Positions 27,601-36,987 of a stretch of 64,000 bases of DNA are shown piece by piece; position 1 is the stretch's first letter, and every line of letters starts with the position of its first letter. Both the position numbers and the translations under genes were made by a program. The notes under the pieces are model-generated. The model was not told where the DNA came from. It saw only the letters and a program-made list of their open reading frames with translations, and ran no database searches. Origin of the DNA: Zymomonas mobilis (GTDB lineage: Bacteria > Pseudomonadota > Alphaproteobacteria > Sphingomonadales > Sphingomonadaceae); assembly GCF_006715975.1 (NCBI RefSeq), contig NZ_VFOF01000001.1, forward strand, positions 1,560,001-1,624,000, in the 5' to 3' direction.

Positions 27601-28434
27601 TTAGAAACGCCATGTTGATGGTTCCGAACGGTTATGGCGAATAAAATGTAATAGGCGTCGCCATTGTTTTTCATTTTCTCGCCCATTGGAAGACAGAGAA
27701 CGAATAACCAGCATGTGGTTCCATGCAGAGGCCGCAAATTCAGAGTTGTGATCGTTAGGTAATAATGGCCGTAACTCTGCCAGCTTTTCTTCAGCCAAAG
27801 GAGAAACCCAGACAAGGGTCGATAAGACGGGTCGGCCTTGGCTGACCGCTTTTAAGGAAAGTAATCGGCGGTTGATCGTATCCAGCTGGATAATGTCTTC
27901 CATGATAAGCTTGTTACCCCGTCTTATAGAAAGGCGGTCATAAAAGCTGATATGGGAAGCGGATTCATTGAAAGCCTGCCGTCCGAATATCCGGCTTTCG
28001 AGAAATAGAAATTCGGAAGAATCCGCCATGTCGACGGCAAATTTTCTTTGAATTTTGCTGCCGTCAAAGAAAATGCTGCTATGTGGCAGCCATTCTAGAA
28101 TAGCGTTTTCAGCAATTTTGCATTCAGTGTTGACGGTGGCCGCCTTGTCAGTGGAGCGGGCTTTATAAATGCGTTCAGCAGCTTGAGATGTCACCAAAAG
28201 ATGAGCATTAGGATGGCATTGCAGAAAACCTTCTATTTGGTCACCTGCTGCAATTCCGCCAGATATATTAACCGTAACGGCTTCTAAGATGTGATCTTTG
28301 GGATAGGGAAAAAGTAAACGGCAGCAGCCTTCTTGCCGAAGAGAGGCGAGACGGCTGGCTTTGGTCGAGGCCTGAACCTCTAATGCGAATTTTCCTAATG
28401 CCCGCTGGAGGGTATTTGTGCCATTATTCACCAT
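27601..28434 (-). CDS. ureD: Urease accessory protein UreD (UreH)
   Basis: A 277-residue scaffold of the nickel-insertion complex. Family blocks are LGKFALEVQASTKASRL, CCRLLFPYPKD, TVNISGGIAAGDQIEG, LVTSQAAERIYKA and AILEWLPHSSIFFDGSKI. It is the first gene of the urease operon and is 58 bp from ureA. A dyad at 28479-28496 lies 45 bp upstream of its start. Confidence 0.97.
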   Translation of the reverse strand: MVNNGTNTLQRALGKFALEVQASTKASRLASLRQEGCCRLLFPYPKDHILEAVTVNISGGIAAGDQIEGFLQCHPNAHLLVTSQAAERIYKARSTDKAATVNTECKIAENAILEWLPHSSIFFDGSKIQRKFAVDMADSSEFLFLESRIFGRQAFNESASHISFYDRLSIRRGNKLIMEDIIQLDTINRRLLSLKAVSQGRPVLSTLVWVSPLAEEKLAELRPLLPNDHNSEFAASAWNHMLVIRSLSSNGRENEKQWRRLLHFIRHNRSEPSTWRF

Positions 28435-28478
28435 GCCACGTCCATAAGCATATAATAAGCTTATGAGGTATAAAGAAG

Positions 28479-28496
28479 ATACGTAAAATTACGCAT
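28479..28496. promoter_or_regulatory. Candidate response-regulator operator upstream of ureD
   Basis: ATACGTA-N4-TACGCAT, flanked by GAT and ATC bases that extend the dyad (28478-28497, one mismatch). It has the same 7-4-7 geometry as the sites upstream of urtA and the porin, 45 bp before the ureD ATG. Confidence 0.5.
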
Positions 28497-28546
28497 CTAA
28501 AATCTATGGCCAGCCATCACATTTTTAATTTTTTATCAAATTCGGC

Positions 28547-29398
28547 TTAGATATTGCTGAGTGAAGAAGAGATGAGGGCATAAGCAAGCCTTGCATCATT
28601 GGCATGCTTACGGCCATCCATATTGCCTGCCCCATGTGTATTGGGACGATGGCTGAGCATCGCAGCCGCTGTCATTCCGTCAACACCCTGCATCGCCATG
28701 GAGATAAGGCGCGTGTTTTTTTGCGCGGATTCAAAGTGATTTGGGATCACATTATAATAGGACGCGTAGTGTAAATTGCCCTTTTTGAGCCATTCGCTAT
28801 CCGCATCAGTCGCATTCCGATCAAGGCGCGAAGCCAGCATATGATAAACTTCATCAAAGCTGCGGCCTTTACCGTCATGATGATAGAATATCGCCGGATT
28901 GGCTTTGGCTTCTTTTGGGAAATGGATCGCGGCACAAGCGCCACCATCTGCCGCCCTTTTAGTCAGGAAACGGCCAGCGCCATGGGCACCCAGAAAATGC
29001 GCGAAATAAAGCTCGCCCCGACTAGCCGGACGACCCAGACAATGCGCCAGTTTTTCAGCATTATCAGCAGCGAAAGCCCCCGCCATCGCTGCTGCTGCTG
29101 CCGGTTCTTCTCGAAGAGAGAAGATACGGGCTTTTAATTCCTGATCGTGAACGACCCAGCGGCCACCTTCTTTACTGATTGCATCCGATGCCCAGCCATA
29201 GCCGTAAGCGTCGCCATGCTGTTTCAGCACGCCGAGCCAGCTTTGGTTGAGAAATTGGAAAAGGCCAGCAGCGGTTGAGCCCTGTGCCTTTGCATGAGGA
29301 TTAAGGCCACTTTCGCAGCGTGCCTGAGCCATGAGATAGGAAAAGTCGACACCAGAATCCTGCGCAGCATGGTCAATCGCCATGCGGATAGATTCCAT
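28547..29398 (-). CDS. Lytic transglycosylase (SLT domain) protein
   Basis: About 283 residues. The N-terminal SLT domain carries the catalytic glutamate E29 in ARCESGLNPHAKA, followed by GLFQFLNQSWL, the fold's conserved second block. ELYFAHFLGAHGAGRFL is the third. These enzymes cut peptidoglycan glycan strands to leave anhydromuropeptides. I chose the ATG at 29398 because GAAGGA sits 4-9 bases upstream. The frame extends to 29503 without support. No clear signal peptide is seen, which suggests a specialised, possibly secretion- or flagellum-associated, enzyme. Confidence 0.85.
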   Translation of the reverse strand: MESIRMAIDHAAQDSGVDFSYLMAQARCESGLNPHAKAQGSTAAGLFQFLNQSWLGVLKQHGDAYGYGWASDAISKEGGRWVVHDQELKARIFSLREEPAAAAAMAGAFAADNAEKLAHCLGRPASRGELYFAHFLGAHGAGRFLTKRAADGGACAAIHFPKEAKANPAIFYHHDGKGRSFDEVYHMLASRLDRNATDADSEWLKKGNLHYASYYNVIPNHFESAQKNTRLISMAMQGVDGMTAAAMLSHRPNTHGAGNMDGRKHANDARLAYALISSSLSNI

Positions 29399-29560
29399 GC
29401 GTCCTTCTATCTTTTTGAAAGTGAAACAAAATTGGCCGTCACGCCTGATGGTCCCCCTGTTATGCTGCCTAGATTTTTTGGATAAGGGCAGTCTACAGGA
29501 CAAAGCAAAAATTATGCCATGAGTCTAATATGGCTTGAATATAATAAGATCTTAAAAGAA

Positions 29561-29594
29561 AAAAGCGTCTTCCCATAGAGAAGACGCTTTTTTA
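29561..29594 (-). terminator. Rho-independent terminator downstream of typA
   Basis: A 12-bp stem AAAAGCGTCTTC (29561-29572) pairs with GAAGACGCTTTT (29580-29591), followed by a T-rich tract on the minus strand. T residues also follow on the plus strand, so it can act in both directions. A second weaker hairpin (29611-29642) lies between it and typA. Confidence 0.85.
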
Positions 29595-29653
29595 TTATTT
29601 TTTGACCCGTGGCGTCAAAAAGCCTGTTAGTTTTTTGACACCCTAAAGATCAA

Positions 29654-31471
29654 CTAGAGGTTTTTGGAAGCGCGAGCATGACGCTTGCGTTCGTTCGGAT
29701 CGAGCCAGCGTTTGCGGAGGCGAACGGACTTCGGCGTAACTTCGACCAATTCATCATCGGCGATGTAAGCAATAGCCTGTTCCAACGTCATTGCACGAGG
29801 CGGCGTCAAACGGATGGCATCATCCTTACCGGAAGAACGCATGTTGGTCAGCTGTTTTGCACGCAACGGGTTGACTTCCATGTCACCGTCGCGAGCATTT
29901 TCGCCAATAATCATGCCTTCGTAAACCGTTTCACCGGCACCGATAAACAGAACGCCGCGTTCTTCAAGCGAACCGAGCGCGAAGGCAACCGAAGAACCGG
30001 TACCAAGCGAAATCAGCACACCATTCTGGCGACCAGAGATCGGGCCTTTGTAAGGGCCATATTTTTCAAAGAGGCGGTTCATGATGCCGGTACCACGGGT
30101 ATCCGACAGGAATTCACCATGATAACCGATCAAACCGCGTGACGGTGCCGAGAAAGTGATACGGGTTTTACCGCCGCCTGAAGGCCGCATATCAACCAGT
30201 TCTGCTTTACGCAGTGACATTTTTTCGACGACCGTGCCGGAGAATTCATCATCAACGTCGATCATGACCGTTTCATACGGTTCTTCGCGGCCATTTTCGC
30301 CTTCGACGAACAGCACGCGCGGACGGCTGATTGAAAGTTCAAAGCCTTCACGACGCATGGTTTCGATCAAAACGCCAAGCTGCAATTCACCACGACCGGC
30401 GACTTCGAAGCTGTCTTTTTCGTCGGATTCAGTGACGCGGATAGCGACATTGGATTCGGCTTCGACCATCAGGCGATCACGGATCATACGACTGGTGACC
30501 TTGGTGCCTTCTTTTCCGGCCAAAGGTGAATCATTCACCGAGAAGCGCATGGACAACGTTGGCGGATCAATCGGCTGAGCGGCGATTGGCTCTTTTACAG
30601 CAGGATCAGCGATCGTATTGGCCACGGTTGCAACCGTAAGACCAGCCAAGCTGATGATGTCACCAGCAGAGGCTTCTTCAACCGGAACGCGATCCAAACC
30701 ACGGAAGGCCATGATTTTTGAGGCGCGGCCAGTTTCCAGAATGTTACCGTCCATATCAATAGCATGGATCGGCTGGTTCAAGGAAAGCTTACCGGCGTCG
30801 ATACGACCCGTCAAAATACGACCGACGAAGTTATCACGATCAAGCAGCGTTACCAGAAAACGGAACGGTGCATCAGCATCGACCTTTGGTGCGTTGACGT
30901 GACCGACGATCTTTTCGAATAACGGTTCCAAGGTGCCTTCGCGAACTTCTTCGCTATCACCGGCATAACCGTTACGTCCAGAAGCGTAAAGAACAGGGAA
31001 ATCCAACTGTTCATCACTGGCGCCTAAAGTCACGAAGAGGTCGAAAACCTCGTCCAGAACTTCGGCTGCACGCGCATCGGGACGGTCAATTTTATTGACA
31101 ACCACGATCGGCTTCAGGCCAAGAGCCAAAGCCTTGCTGGTGACGAATTTGGTCTGTGGCATTGGGCCTTCTGCGGCATCAACCAACAGAATAACACCAT
31201 CCACCATAGAAAGAATGCGTTCTACTTCACCGCCAAAGTCAGCATGGCCGGGCGTATCGACGATGTTGATACGTTTGCCGTTCCATTCAATCGAGGTGCA
31301 TTTGGCGAGAATGGTAATACCACGTTCTTTTTCGAGATCGCCGGAATCCATTGCTCTTTCATCAATCCGCTGATTTTCGCGAAAAGTACCTGACTGACGA
31401 AATAACTGGTCGACAAGCGTCGTTTTGCCGTGATCGACATGCGCGATGATGGCCACGTTGCGCAGGCTCAT
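29654..31471 (-). CDS. typA: Ribosome-associated translational GTPase TypA/BipA
   Basis: About 605 residues. G1 is [14 protein letters not shown] (residues 10-23), G2 is ERGITI, G3 is [14 protein letters not shown], and G4 is [15 protein letters not shown]-like domains and the BipA-specific C-terminal part ([18 protein letters not shown]) follow. It binds the 70S ribosome and helps 50S assembly and stress adaptation. AGGAAA upstream of 31471 favours that ATG over the one at 31486. Single gene with its own terminator. Confidence 0.98.
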   Translation of the reverse strand: MSLRNVAIIAHVDHGKTTLVDQLFRQSGTFRENQRIDERAMDSGDLEKERGITILAKCTSIEWNGKRINIVDTPGHADFGGEVERILSMVDGVILLVDAAEGPMPQTKFVTSKALALGLKPIVVVNKIDRPDARAAEVLDEVFDLFVTLGASDEQLDFPVLYASGRNGYAGDSEEVREGTLEPLFEKIVGHVNAPKVDADAPFRFLVTLLDRDNFVGRILTGRIDAGKLSLNQPIHAIDMDGNILETGRASKIMAFRGLDRVPVEEASAGDIISLAGLTVATVANTIADPAVKEPIAAQPIDPPTLSMRFSVNDSPLAGKEGTKVTSRMIRDRLMVEAESNVAIRVTESDEKDSFEVAGRGELQLGVLIETMRREGFELSISRPRVLFVEGENGREEPYETVMIDVDDEFSGTVVEKMSLRKAELVDMRPSGGGKTRITFSAPSRGLIGYHGEFLSDTRGTGIMNRLFEKYGPYKGPISGRQNGVLISLGTGSSVAFALGSLEERGVLFIGAGETVYEGMIIGENARDGDMEVNPLRAKQLTNMRSSGKDDAIRLTPPRAMTLEQAIAYIADDELVEVTPKSVRLRKRWLDPNERKRHARASKNL

Positions 31472-31932
31472 GTGTTTCCTGTCCATTTAGAAAGATTAGT
31501 ATCTATGCTTTTATCTTTTTTCCGACCTGTTATCCTGAGATCAGGCATAAGGTGGACTATAAAAGGATTCGATACCACAACCAGAATTAACACGTGAACC
31601 GCATTAATTCTCTGACGAATGAAGGCTTCCATAGCCGAAAAAGCCTCATTCAACAAGTATGCTGTCTGAGAATGACAACAAAAGAATAATGAAAATAAAA
31701 TGAAATATTGGCGACTTAGTCCATGATAATTCTATTTTTGTGGATTTATAGTTTGCAATTTCACAAACGAAATACATGTATAAATATATTTTAAAAAGAA
31801 AATAATTTATATTTTAATTTTATTAAAAAGTAAAAATTTTTCATAACGAATAAAAAGTAATATATAACCCCTAAAATATATTGAAATTTCATCGAGAAAT
31901 AATGTTTATATTAAAAATAAGAAGAGATACAT
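31472..31932. other. AT-rich intergenic region between typA and the DUF6624-like gene
   Basis: A divergent promoter region, very AT-rich from 31680 to 31920. No gene, RNA or repeat could be supported. Short open frames here lack coding character. Confidence 0.55.
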
Positions 31933-32700
31933 ATGACAATGATTAAAAAAGCTTTCAAAGCTTTTACTTATTTATCAGGTCATAGGGATCCGGCACCTGA
32001 TATAACTTCTATCCGGCCATCGGGTTTTCAGAAAAAAATCATTTTCTTTTTTATAATGGCCTCAGCCATTCCGGCGATAGGACGAGCAGAAAGCCTTCCT
32101 GCATCGGCAGGCGAAATCGCGACAGAAATGTCTTCGGATAGTTGTATATCAGATCATGCTTTCCCTGGTTACGCATTGAACCATCAGAATTTTAAAGAGA
32201 TGCAAGCAGCCTCCCATTTCAAAAAACAAGCAAAAATGCTGATTGCTATGAGCGAGCATGAACAGGCAGTCAGAAGCCACTTCGCTAAGGGGCAGCCGAT
32301 TGACTGGAAAGAAGTTGAGGAAACAGATCGTAAGAATACGCGCGATTTTAAGAAAATGATCGATAAAGAAGGCTTATTTGCACTATCTCAAGTCGGAGGC
32401 GATGCCGTGGCGGCTGAATTTCATTTAATTCAGCGGTCTCATGATATCCCTTTTCAAAGAAGCGCATTAGACATGATGCGACATATGCTTGCGCGTCAGG
32501 ATTTCCCCGGTGACTATGTAGCTATTTTAGAAGACCAGCTTTTGGCAAGAGATGGCAAACCGCAGATATATGGCACACAGGTGAAAAAGGATGGCTCTTT
32601 ATATCCTGTTATCGACAAAGATCAGTTGGATGCCAGACGGGCTAGCCATGGATTGGCACCGTTGCGGGAAGCTATCTGTCCTTTATCGAAGACCGAATAA
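31933..32700 (+). CDS. Exported DUF6624-like protein, unknown function
   Basis: A 255-residue protein with a hydrophobic segment at about residues 37-53 (KKIIFFFIMASAIPAIG) that looks like a late signal peptide or anchor. The C-terminal two thirds resemble DUF6624 proteins: a D-rich helix with DWKEVEETDRKNTRDFKKMI, then AEFHLIQRSHDIPFQ, and the end block LLARDGKPQIYGTQV...DQLDARRASHGLAPL. The YGTQ element with the RR-x-GLxPL ending is the hallmark. Biochemical role is unknown. AAGAGA precedes the ATG. No linked genes. Confidence 0.75.
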   Translation: MTMIKKAFKAFTYLSGHRDPAPDITSIRPSGFQKKIIFFFIMASAIPAIGRAESLPASAGEIATEMSSDSCISDHAFPGYALNHQNFKEMQAASHFKKQAKMLIAMSEHEQAVRSHFAKGQPIDWKEVEETDRKNTRDFKKMIDKEGLFALSQVGGDAVAAEFHLIQRSHDIPFQRSALDMMRHMLARQDFPGDYVAILEDQLLARDGKPQIYGTQVKKDGSLYPVIDKDQLDARRASHGLAPLREAICPLSKTE

Positions 32701-33262
32701 TGCGTTGTGACACCCTGCCCTGTTTGAAATTCGATGGTTTTGGTGGGATGATCAAAAGAGATCCGCTAGTCAGAATTTTGAATGGGGCACGGTAATTAAA
32801 ATAAAATATCTTTTCCTAGTAACAGATATTAACGATAAAAATATTTTAAAGAAATCATTTAAAATCTATCTCTTTACCATGACTGGGTAACAGGAAAAGA
32901 GCACTAATCACCACCCATTTTTTAGAGTTCGTTTTCAAAAAAAATCCTTTTAATTCAAAGGGTAATGAGTGTTATCTTGAGTTAAAAGCGATGGTTTTTT
33001 TTTAGATCGTTAGACGCCGGTTTTTGAAGTCCAGCCTATAAAATAAGATATATGCGTTATATTTGAGCAATTTAGTATATTGCATCATAAAAGACACGAT
33101 AATAGTAAAATTACATCATACTACTAGACATTCGGCTGATAAATTTATAAAATGATACTTTATAACGTAATGATATTACTGACAAATGTTTCCTTTAGAC
33201 GCAACAACAAATATTTCCTTTAAAATCAGCACACAAACAGATCAGATACAGTCGTAAAATTT
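32701..33262. other. Intergenic region upstream of the TonB receptor
   Basis: About 560 bp, increasingly AT-rich toward 33060-33240, with a T-run at about 32995-33003. It should hold the receptor promoter. No gene, riboswitch or clear operator was recognised. Confidence 0.5.
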
Positions 33263-33264
33263 AT

Positions 33265-33277
33265 GGGGGGGGTTATG
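33265..33277 (+). promoter_or_regulatory. G8 tract as Shine-Dalgarno of the TonB receptor gene
   Basis: Eight G residues (33265-33272) followed by TT and the ATG at 33275. The tract forms the ribosome binding site and also lies downstream of an in-frame ATG at 33263. Slippage here would alter ribosome binding without breaking the main frame. Confidence 0.6.
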
Positions 33278-35722
33278 AAGCAAGTATTCCTCAAGGGCGG
33301 TTTTTTTGTCTGCCTTTCATCTACACTTTTGCAATATCCAGTGGGCGCTTTAGCCAGTAACGCATCCGATACCGTATCGAACGATGCTGCAGCGAATAAC
33401 AATGCCGCCGGTAATAACGGGGATGCTATTATTGTTACCGGAACGCGTGAAACCGGTAAAAAGGCGAGAGAGAGTATCTCCCCTATTGATATTATTTCAG
33501 CAAAACAGCTGAGCCAGACGGGTATGCCCAATCTGCGTGATGCTTTGACGCAGTTGTTACCTTCTTTGACGGTGCCGAATGGTGGCTATGACAGTGGAGC
33601 TTTGACGGATTCCTTAAGCTTGAGGGGCTTGAGCCCGAATGAGACCTTGGTTTTGGTGGATGGTAAGCGTCGTCATACCACGGCCAACATTTATGCCAAT
33701 CCGGGCCCGCAACAGGGATCAACGCCAGTTGATATCGACATGATCCCGATGGCGGCGATCGACCATATCGAAGTTTTGCGTGATGGGGCTTCGGCGCAAT
33801 ATGGTTCTGATGCTGTGGCGGGTGTTGTGAACATCATTCTGAAAAAACAGGATCATGGCTTCCATGCCCAAACCTTGACAGGAATTACGGCGGCTAAAGA
33901 TGGTTTCCAGCAAGGCGTCTATTTGGATGGTGGTACCAAGCTGGGTTCGCGCGGATATCTCCATGTCAGTGGGGATTTCCTCCGTCAGAACCATACCTAT
34001 CGCAGTGCTGCCGATTTGAGAACGGGAACCAAAGACAACAAATTATTAGGACAGCCGGAGCAAACGCGAGAAAGCTTTGCAATCAAAGGCGGCTATGAGA
34101 TTACCAATAATATTGAAGCTTATGGTTTAGCTACCTATGCCCATCGCTATGCGGGTTCTTACCAGAATTATCGTCTTCCTAGCTCATTAGCCAATTACCC
34201 CGGCTATGCTGCAATTTACCCGAATGGTTATTCCCCAGTTGAAACCATGAATGAAAATGATTGGGAGATCATGGCGGGTTTGAAAGGCGTCGTTAAAGGC
34301 TGGAATTGGGATGTTTCCAGTGTCTATGGCCGCGATTATGACAATATCGGCTTGAAAGATTCTGCCAATCTCCAATTGTATCGAGATACGGGTAGAACCC
34401 CAACGACCTTTAATGGTGTTCAGCGCTTTAATAACCAGCAATGGAGTAACTCCATTGATTTCAGCAAAGAATTCCATGTTGATGGTTGGCCTCATGCCAT
34501 CAATGTCGCCGGTGGTGCGACCCATCGTTATGAAAGCTATACCATCGGTGCAGGATCGGCAGACTCTACTTATGGTAGTGGATCAGATGCTCTTCCGGGA
34601 ACGGCTGCAGCCAATGCAGGGAAATTTAGCCGCAATGTCTTTGGCGGTTATTTTGATGTTGCGACCCATCTGGTAAAAGACTTGCAGATTGATGTTGCTG
34701 GTCGTTACGAACATTATTCCGATGTCGGAGACACCAAAACAGGAAAAGTAGCTTTACGCTATGATCCGTTTAAGTGGTTGGGCTTTAGAGCGACCCTGTC
34801 CAACGCTTTCCATGCGCCGACTTTGGCACAGGAATATTATAGTGCGGTAACGCTGTCGCCGACGGCTGCCCATGGTATTATTAGTGCGAGCTCCCCCGGG
34901 GCATTGGCGAATGGCGCGGAAAAGTTAAAACCGGAACGTTCGACCAATATTACCGCTGGTATTACTTTTGAGCCGATCAAAAGACTGCATATCACAGCTG
35001 ACTTTTATCAGATCAAACTGCGTGACCAGATTTTGCCAGGCGGTAACGTCTATGGCAATCAGGCCTTAAGCGCGCTTGCGATGAATGGCTTTACCTTGCC
35101 ATCAGAAGCGGCAAGCTGGGCATCGGCTTCGCTGTCGACCCATTGGTTTGCGAATGTCGCCAGCACGCGCACCCGTGGTATTGATATCACCGCCACTTAT
35201 CCGACCTATCTTGGTGATATCGGGCATATCGACTGGAGTGTATCAGCCAACGTCAATCGCACGATTTTGACCCATCAAAGCACGGATGCGCAAGGTAATG
35301 ACCTGCTGACGACGCAGAGCATCGCCTATATCACGACAGCCTATCCACGCAGTAAAATTATCTGGGGTGGTCAGTTTACCAGTGGCGATAAGAAATGGAT
35401 TGTCGGGCTGCATGAAATCCGTTGGGGGCATACCACGTCCCAATTGGCGTATTATAAAGGTGTCGCCAATACATCGGTTGCATCAGCCTATGACTTCTTC
35501 AAATTCCTTAATCAGCCCAAATTTGTGACCAATCTTGATATTACCTATCGGGTGAATCCAAAGCTGGCTTTGACGATAGGCGCTAATAACCTGTTCAATG
35601 TCCACCCGACCCGTGTGCCTGTGGATCATCGTTATCTGGGTGTGCCGCAATATAATATGAGCACGTCTCAATTGGGCATGAATGGTGGATTTTATTATTT
35701 CAAAGTGGATGTCTCTTTATAA
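33275..35722 (+). CDS. TonB-dependent outer-membrane receptor
   Basis: About 815 residues. A signal peptide (KQVFLKGGFFVCLSSTLLQ) is followed by a short Asn/Ala-rich linker and the TonB box region DAIIVTGTRE. The plug domain has LRDALTQLLPSLTVPNGG, LSLRGLSPNETLVLVDGKRRH and IDHIEVLRDGASAQYGSDAVAGVVNI. A 22-strand type barrel ends in a hydrophobic strand (YYFKVDVSL). It imports a large or scarce solute such as a siderophore, cobalamin or sugar, with the ligand not deducible. The ATG at 33275 is preferred because of the G8 Shine-Dalgarno. Confidence 0.95.
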   Translation: MKQVFLKGGFFVCLSSTLLQYPVGALASNASDTVSNDAAANNNAAGNNGDAIIVTGTRETGKKARESISPIDIISAKQLSQTGMPNLRDALTQLLPSLTVPNGGYDSGALTDSLSLRGLSPNETLVLVDGKRRHTTANIYANPGPQQGSTPVDIDMIPMAAIDHIEVLRDGASAQYGSDAVAGVVNIILKKQDHGFHAQTLTGITAAKDGFQQGVYLDGGTKLGSRGYLHVSGDFLRQNHTYRSAADLRTGTKDNKLLGQPEQTRESFAIKGGYEITNNIEAYGLATYAHRYAGSYQNYRLPSSLANYPGYAAIYPNGYSPVETMNENDWEIMAGLKGVVKGWNWDVSSVYGRDYDNIGLKDSANLQLYRDTGRTPTTFNGVQRFNNQQWSNSIDFSKEFHVDGWPHAINVAGGATHRYESYTIGAGSADSTYGSGSDALPGTAAANAGKFSRNVFGGYFDVATHLVKDLQIDVAGRYEHYSDVGDTKTGKVALRYDPFKWLGFRATLSNAFHAPTLAQEYYSAVTLSPTAAHGIISASSPGALANGAEKLKPERSTNITAGITFEPIKRLHITADFYQIKLRDQILPGGNVYGNQALSALAMNGFTLPSEAASWASASLSTHWFANVASTRTRGIDITATYPTYLGDIGHIDWSVSANVNRTILTHQSTDAQGNDLLTTQSIAYITTAYPRSKIIWGGQFTSGDKKWIVGLHEIRWGHTTSQLAYYKGVANTSVASAYDFFKFLNQPKFVTNLDITYRVNPKLALTIGANNLFNVHPTRVPVDHRYLGVPQYNMSTSQLGMNGGFYYFKVDVSL

Positions 35723-35740
35723 AAAGCGCTTTGGCTTTTT
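35721..35740 (+). terminator. Short hairpin after the TonB receptor gene
   Basis: AAAAAGC (35721-35727) pairs with GCTTTTT (35734-35740), the right arm also supplying a T-run. The stem is short, so function is likely but not certain. Confidence 0.5.
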
Positions 35741-35891
35741 GTAGCATCCAGAAGGAAGGCTGTTGGCGCTGTTTTTTCGTAAAATAGCGCCGATGGCTGG
35801 ATTTCGAGAATAGAGAAACGGAGAAGTAGCTTTTAACTTATCCTCTTTTTGAAACAGTCATTTTTTTGAGGAAGGCGTTTAGAGAAAGCAA

Positions 35892-35934
35892 AAAACGGCT
35901 TTAGGTTTATAGTGATAGGATCACAAAAGCCGTT
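35892..35934 (-). terminator. Terminator-like hairpin pointing to the minus strand
   Basis: AACGGCTTT (35894-35902) pairs with AAAGCCGTT (35926-35934), and an inner GTGA/TCAC pair extends the fold. On the minus strand it is followed by six T residues. It would stop transcripts coming from the AT-rich gene pair at 36355-37340 (inference). Confidence 0.5.
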
Positions 35935-36016
35935 ATTCCGTATTGTTTTTATCTATTTTTACGAACTCATATAATATGATATGCTCTCGCAATAGCTTTT
36001 TTGAAATGGAATACCC

Positions 36017-36334
36017 TTGTTTCGTTTATCTGCTAATATAGCGATCTGCCTCGCTGCCGTGTTACTTTCATCTCTAACGGCGGTCGCCCTTTGTTTGCTT
36101 CTGGTTATATCGACATCAGGAAAAGCGACCGTTCGGAAAAAACCGCCCATATTAGCGACGGTAATAACGACCTCCTTACCGACAGAAGGTACAGCCCAAA
36201 GAGAACAAAAATTTCTGGAATGCCGCTATCTAGCCCCAAAATCGTCCAAAGATGAAAAGATGAAGCTAATCTATCGGGAATGTTTACGCCGGATTGCCTT
36301 TGACGGCGATTTACCGCCGGAACATCGGCGGTAA
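36017..36334 (+). CDS. Small membrane or exported protein, unknown function
   Basis: A 105-residue frame starting at a TTG (36017), with TGGA about 6 bases upstream. A single strong hydrophobic segment (IAICLAAVLLSSLTAVALCLLLVI, about 7-30, given here only as a region) is followed by a charged, cysteine-containing C-terminus (FLECRYLAPKS, RECLRRIAFDGDLPPEH). This layout of anchor plus small soluble tail looks coding. I do not recognise the family. The weak start keeps confidence moderate. Confidence 0.45.
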   Translation: MFRLSANIAICLAAVLLSSLTAVALCLLLVISTSGKATVRKKPPILATVITTSLPTEGTAQREQKFLECRYLAPKSSKDEKMKLIYRECLRRIAFDGDLPPEHRR

Positions 36335-36354
36335 AGATTCCGATAGTGAAAACG

Positions 36355-36987
36355 TTATTTTTTATTACAGGTTAAATTCAAACTTTTAGGTGATAATTCT
36401 TTGATAAAATCAGAATTAATGAAAACAGGAGGTAAATATAGATCTTCATTCTTTTTAATACTGCCATCAAAACCAACAACAACCTTATCTGAAGCATCAT
36501 TCCATATAATGACCAAAGGTAGGTCACGACCTTCAATGGAAAGGCTGACATAATCTTTATTATTTGTTAAATAACAATCTTTTTTAGATTTCTCGCCATA
36601 TAATTCTAATAAATTATCTACTTCCAAAATTTTATTTTTTAAAATAAAAACTTTTTTATTATTAGGGGTATGGAAATTAAAAATGCTATTTACAGTTCTT
36701 GTCATAGTAAAAACAGAATCCTTAAAAACTACCAATAACATCACCCCCATCAATAGAATAAAAATAAGAAAAATCTTTTTTTCTTGAAGATTTTTCTTTT
36801 CTTCATTTAAGCTCAAAAAATAAAATATTAAAGAAGTTAAAAACCCAAATGCATTAAAATACAGCAATAAATACAAAATATTTTTATCTAATGTTAATCT
36901 ATAATAAGTACATGTTAAAAAATCATATACAAAAAATATATAAAAAATATTATATGACAGATAATCAAAAAAGAACGATTTAAACAT
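36355..36987 (-). CDS. AT-rich membrane protein, probable downstream half of a frameshifted gene
   Basis: 210 residues: three or four hydrophobic helices in the first 100 residues, then a soluble domain (about 105-210) rich in Lys and Asp (VFILKNKILEVDNLLELYG, SLSIEGRDLPLVIIWND). The family is not recognised. Base composition is far more AT-rich than the flanking genes, suggesting foreign origin. Its first 73 bp overlap the end of the preceding gene in another frame, and both frames there encode a hydrophobic stretch. The two may be one gene split near the T6 run (plus-strand A6 at 36967-36972). Confidence 0.55.
   Translation of the reverse strand: MFKSFFFDYLSYNIFYIFFVYDFLTCTYYRLTLDKNILYLLLYFNAFGFLTSLIFYFLSLNEEKKNLQEKKIFLIFILLMGVMLLVVFKDSVFTMTRTVNSIFNFHTPNNKKVFILKNKILEVDNLLELYGEKSKKDCYLTNNKDYVSLSIEGRDLPLVIIWNDASDKVVVGFDGSIKKNEDLYLPPVFINSDFIKELSPKSLNLTCNKK

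Noticed and set aside
29678-30142. Open frames antisense to typA
   Set aside because: typA motifs are complete on the minus strand. These frames are composition effects.
31468-31656. Frame of 62 residues upstream of typA
   Set aside because: Lies in the typA leader without a ribosome binding site or conserved motif.
35959-36150. Minus-strand frame of 63 residues opposite the small membrane protein at 36017
   Set aside because: The plus frame has a clear membrane segment and charged tail. The minus frame shows nothing recognisable.
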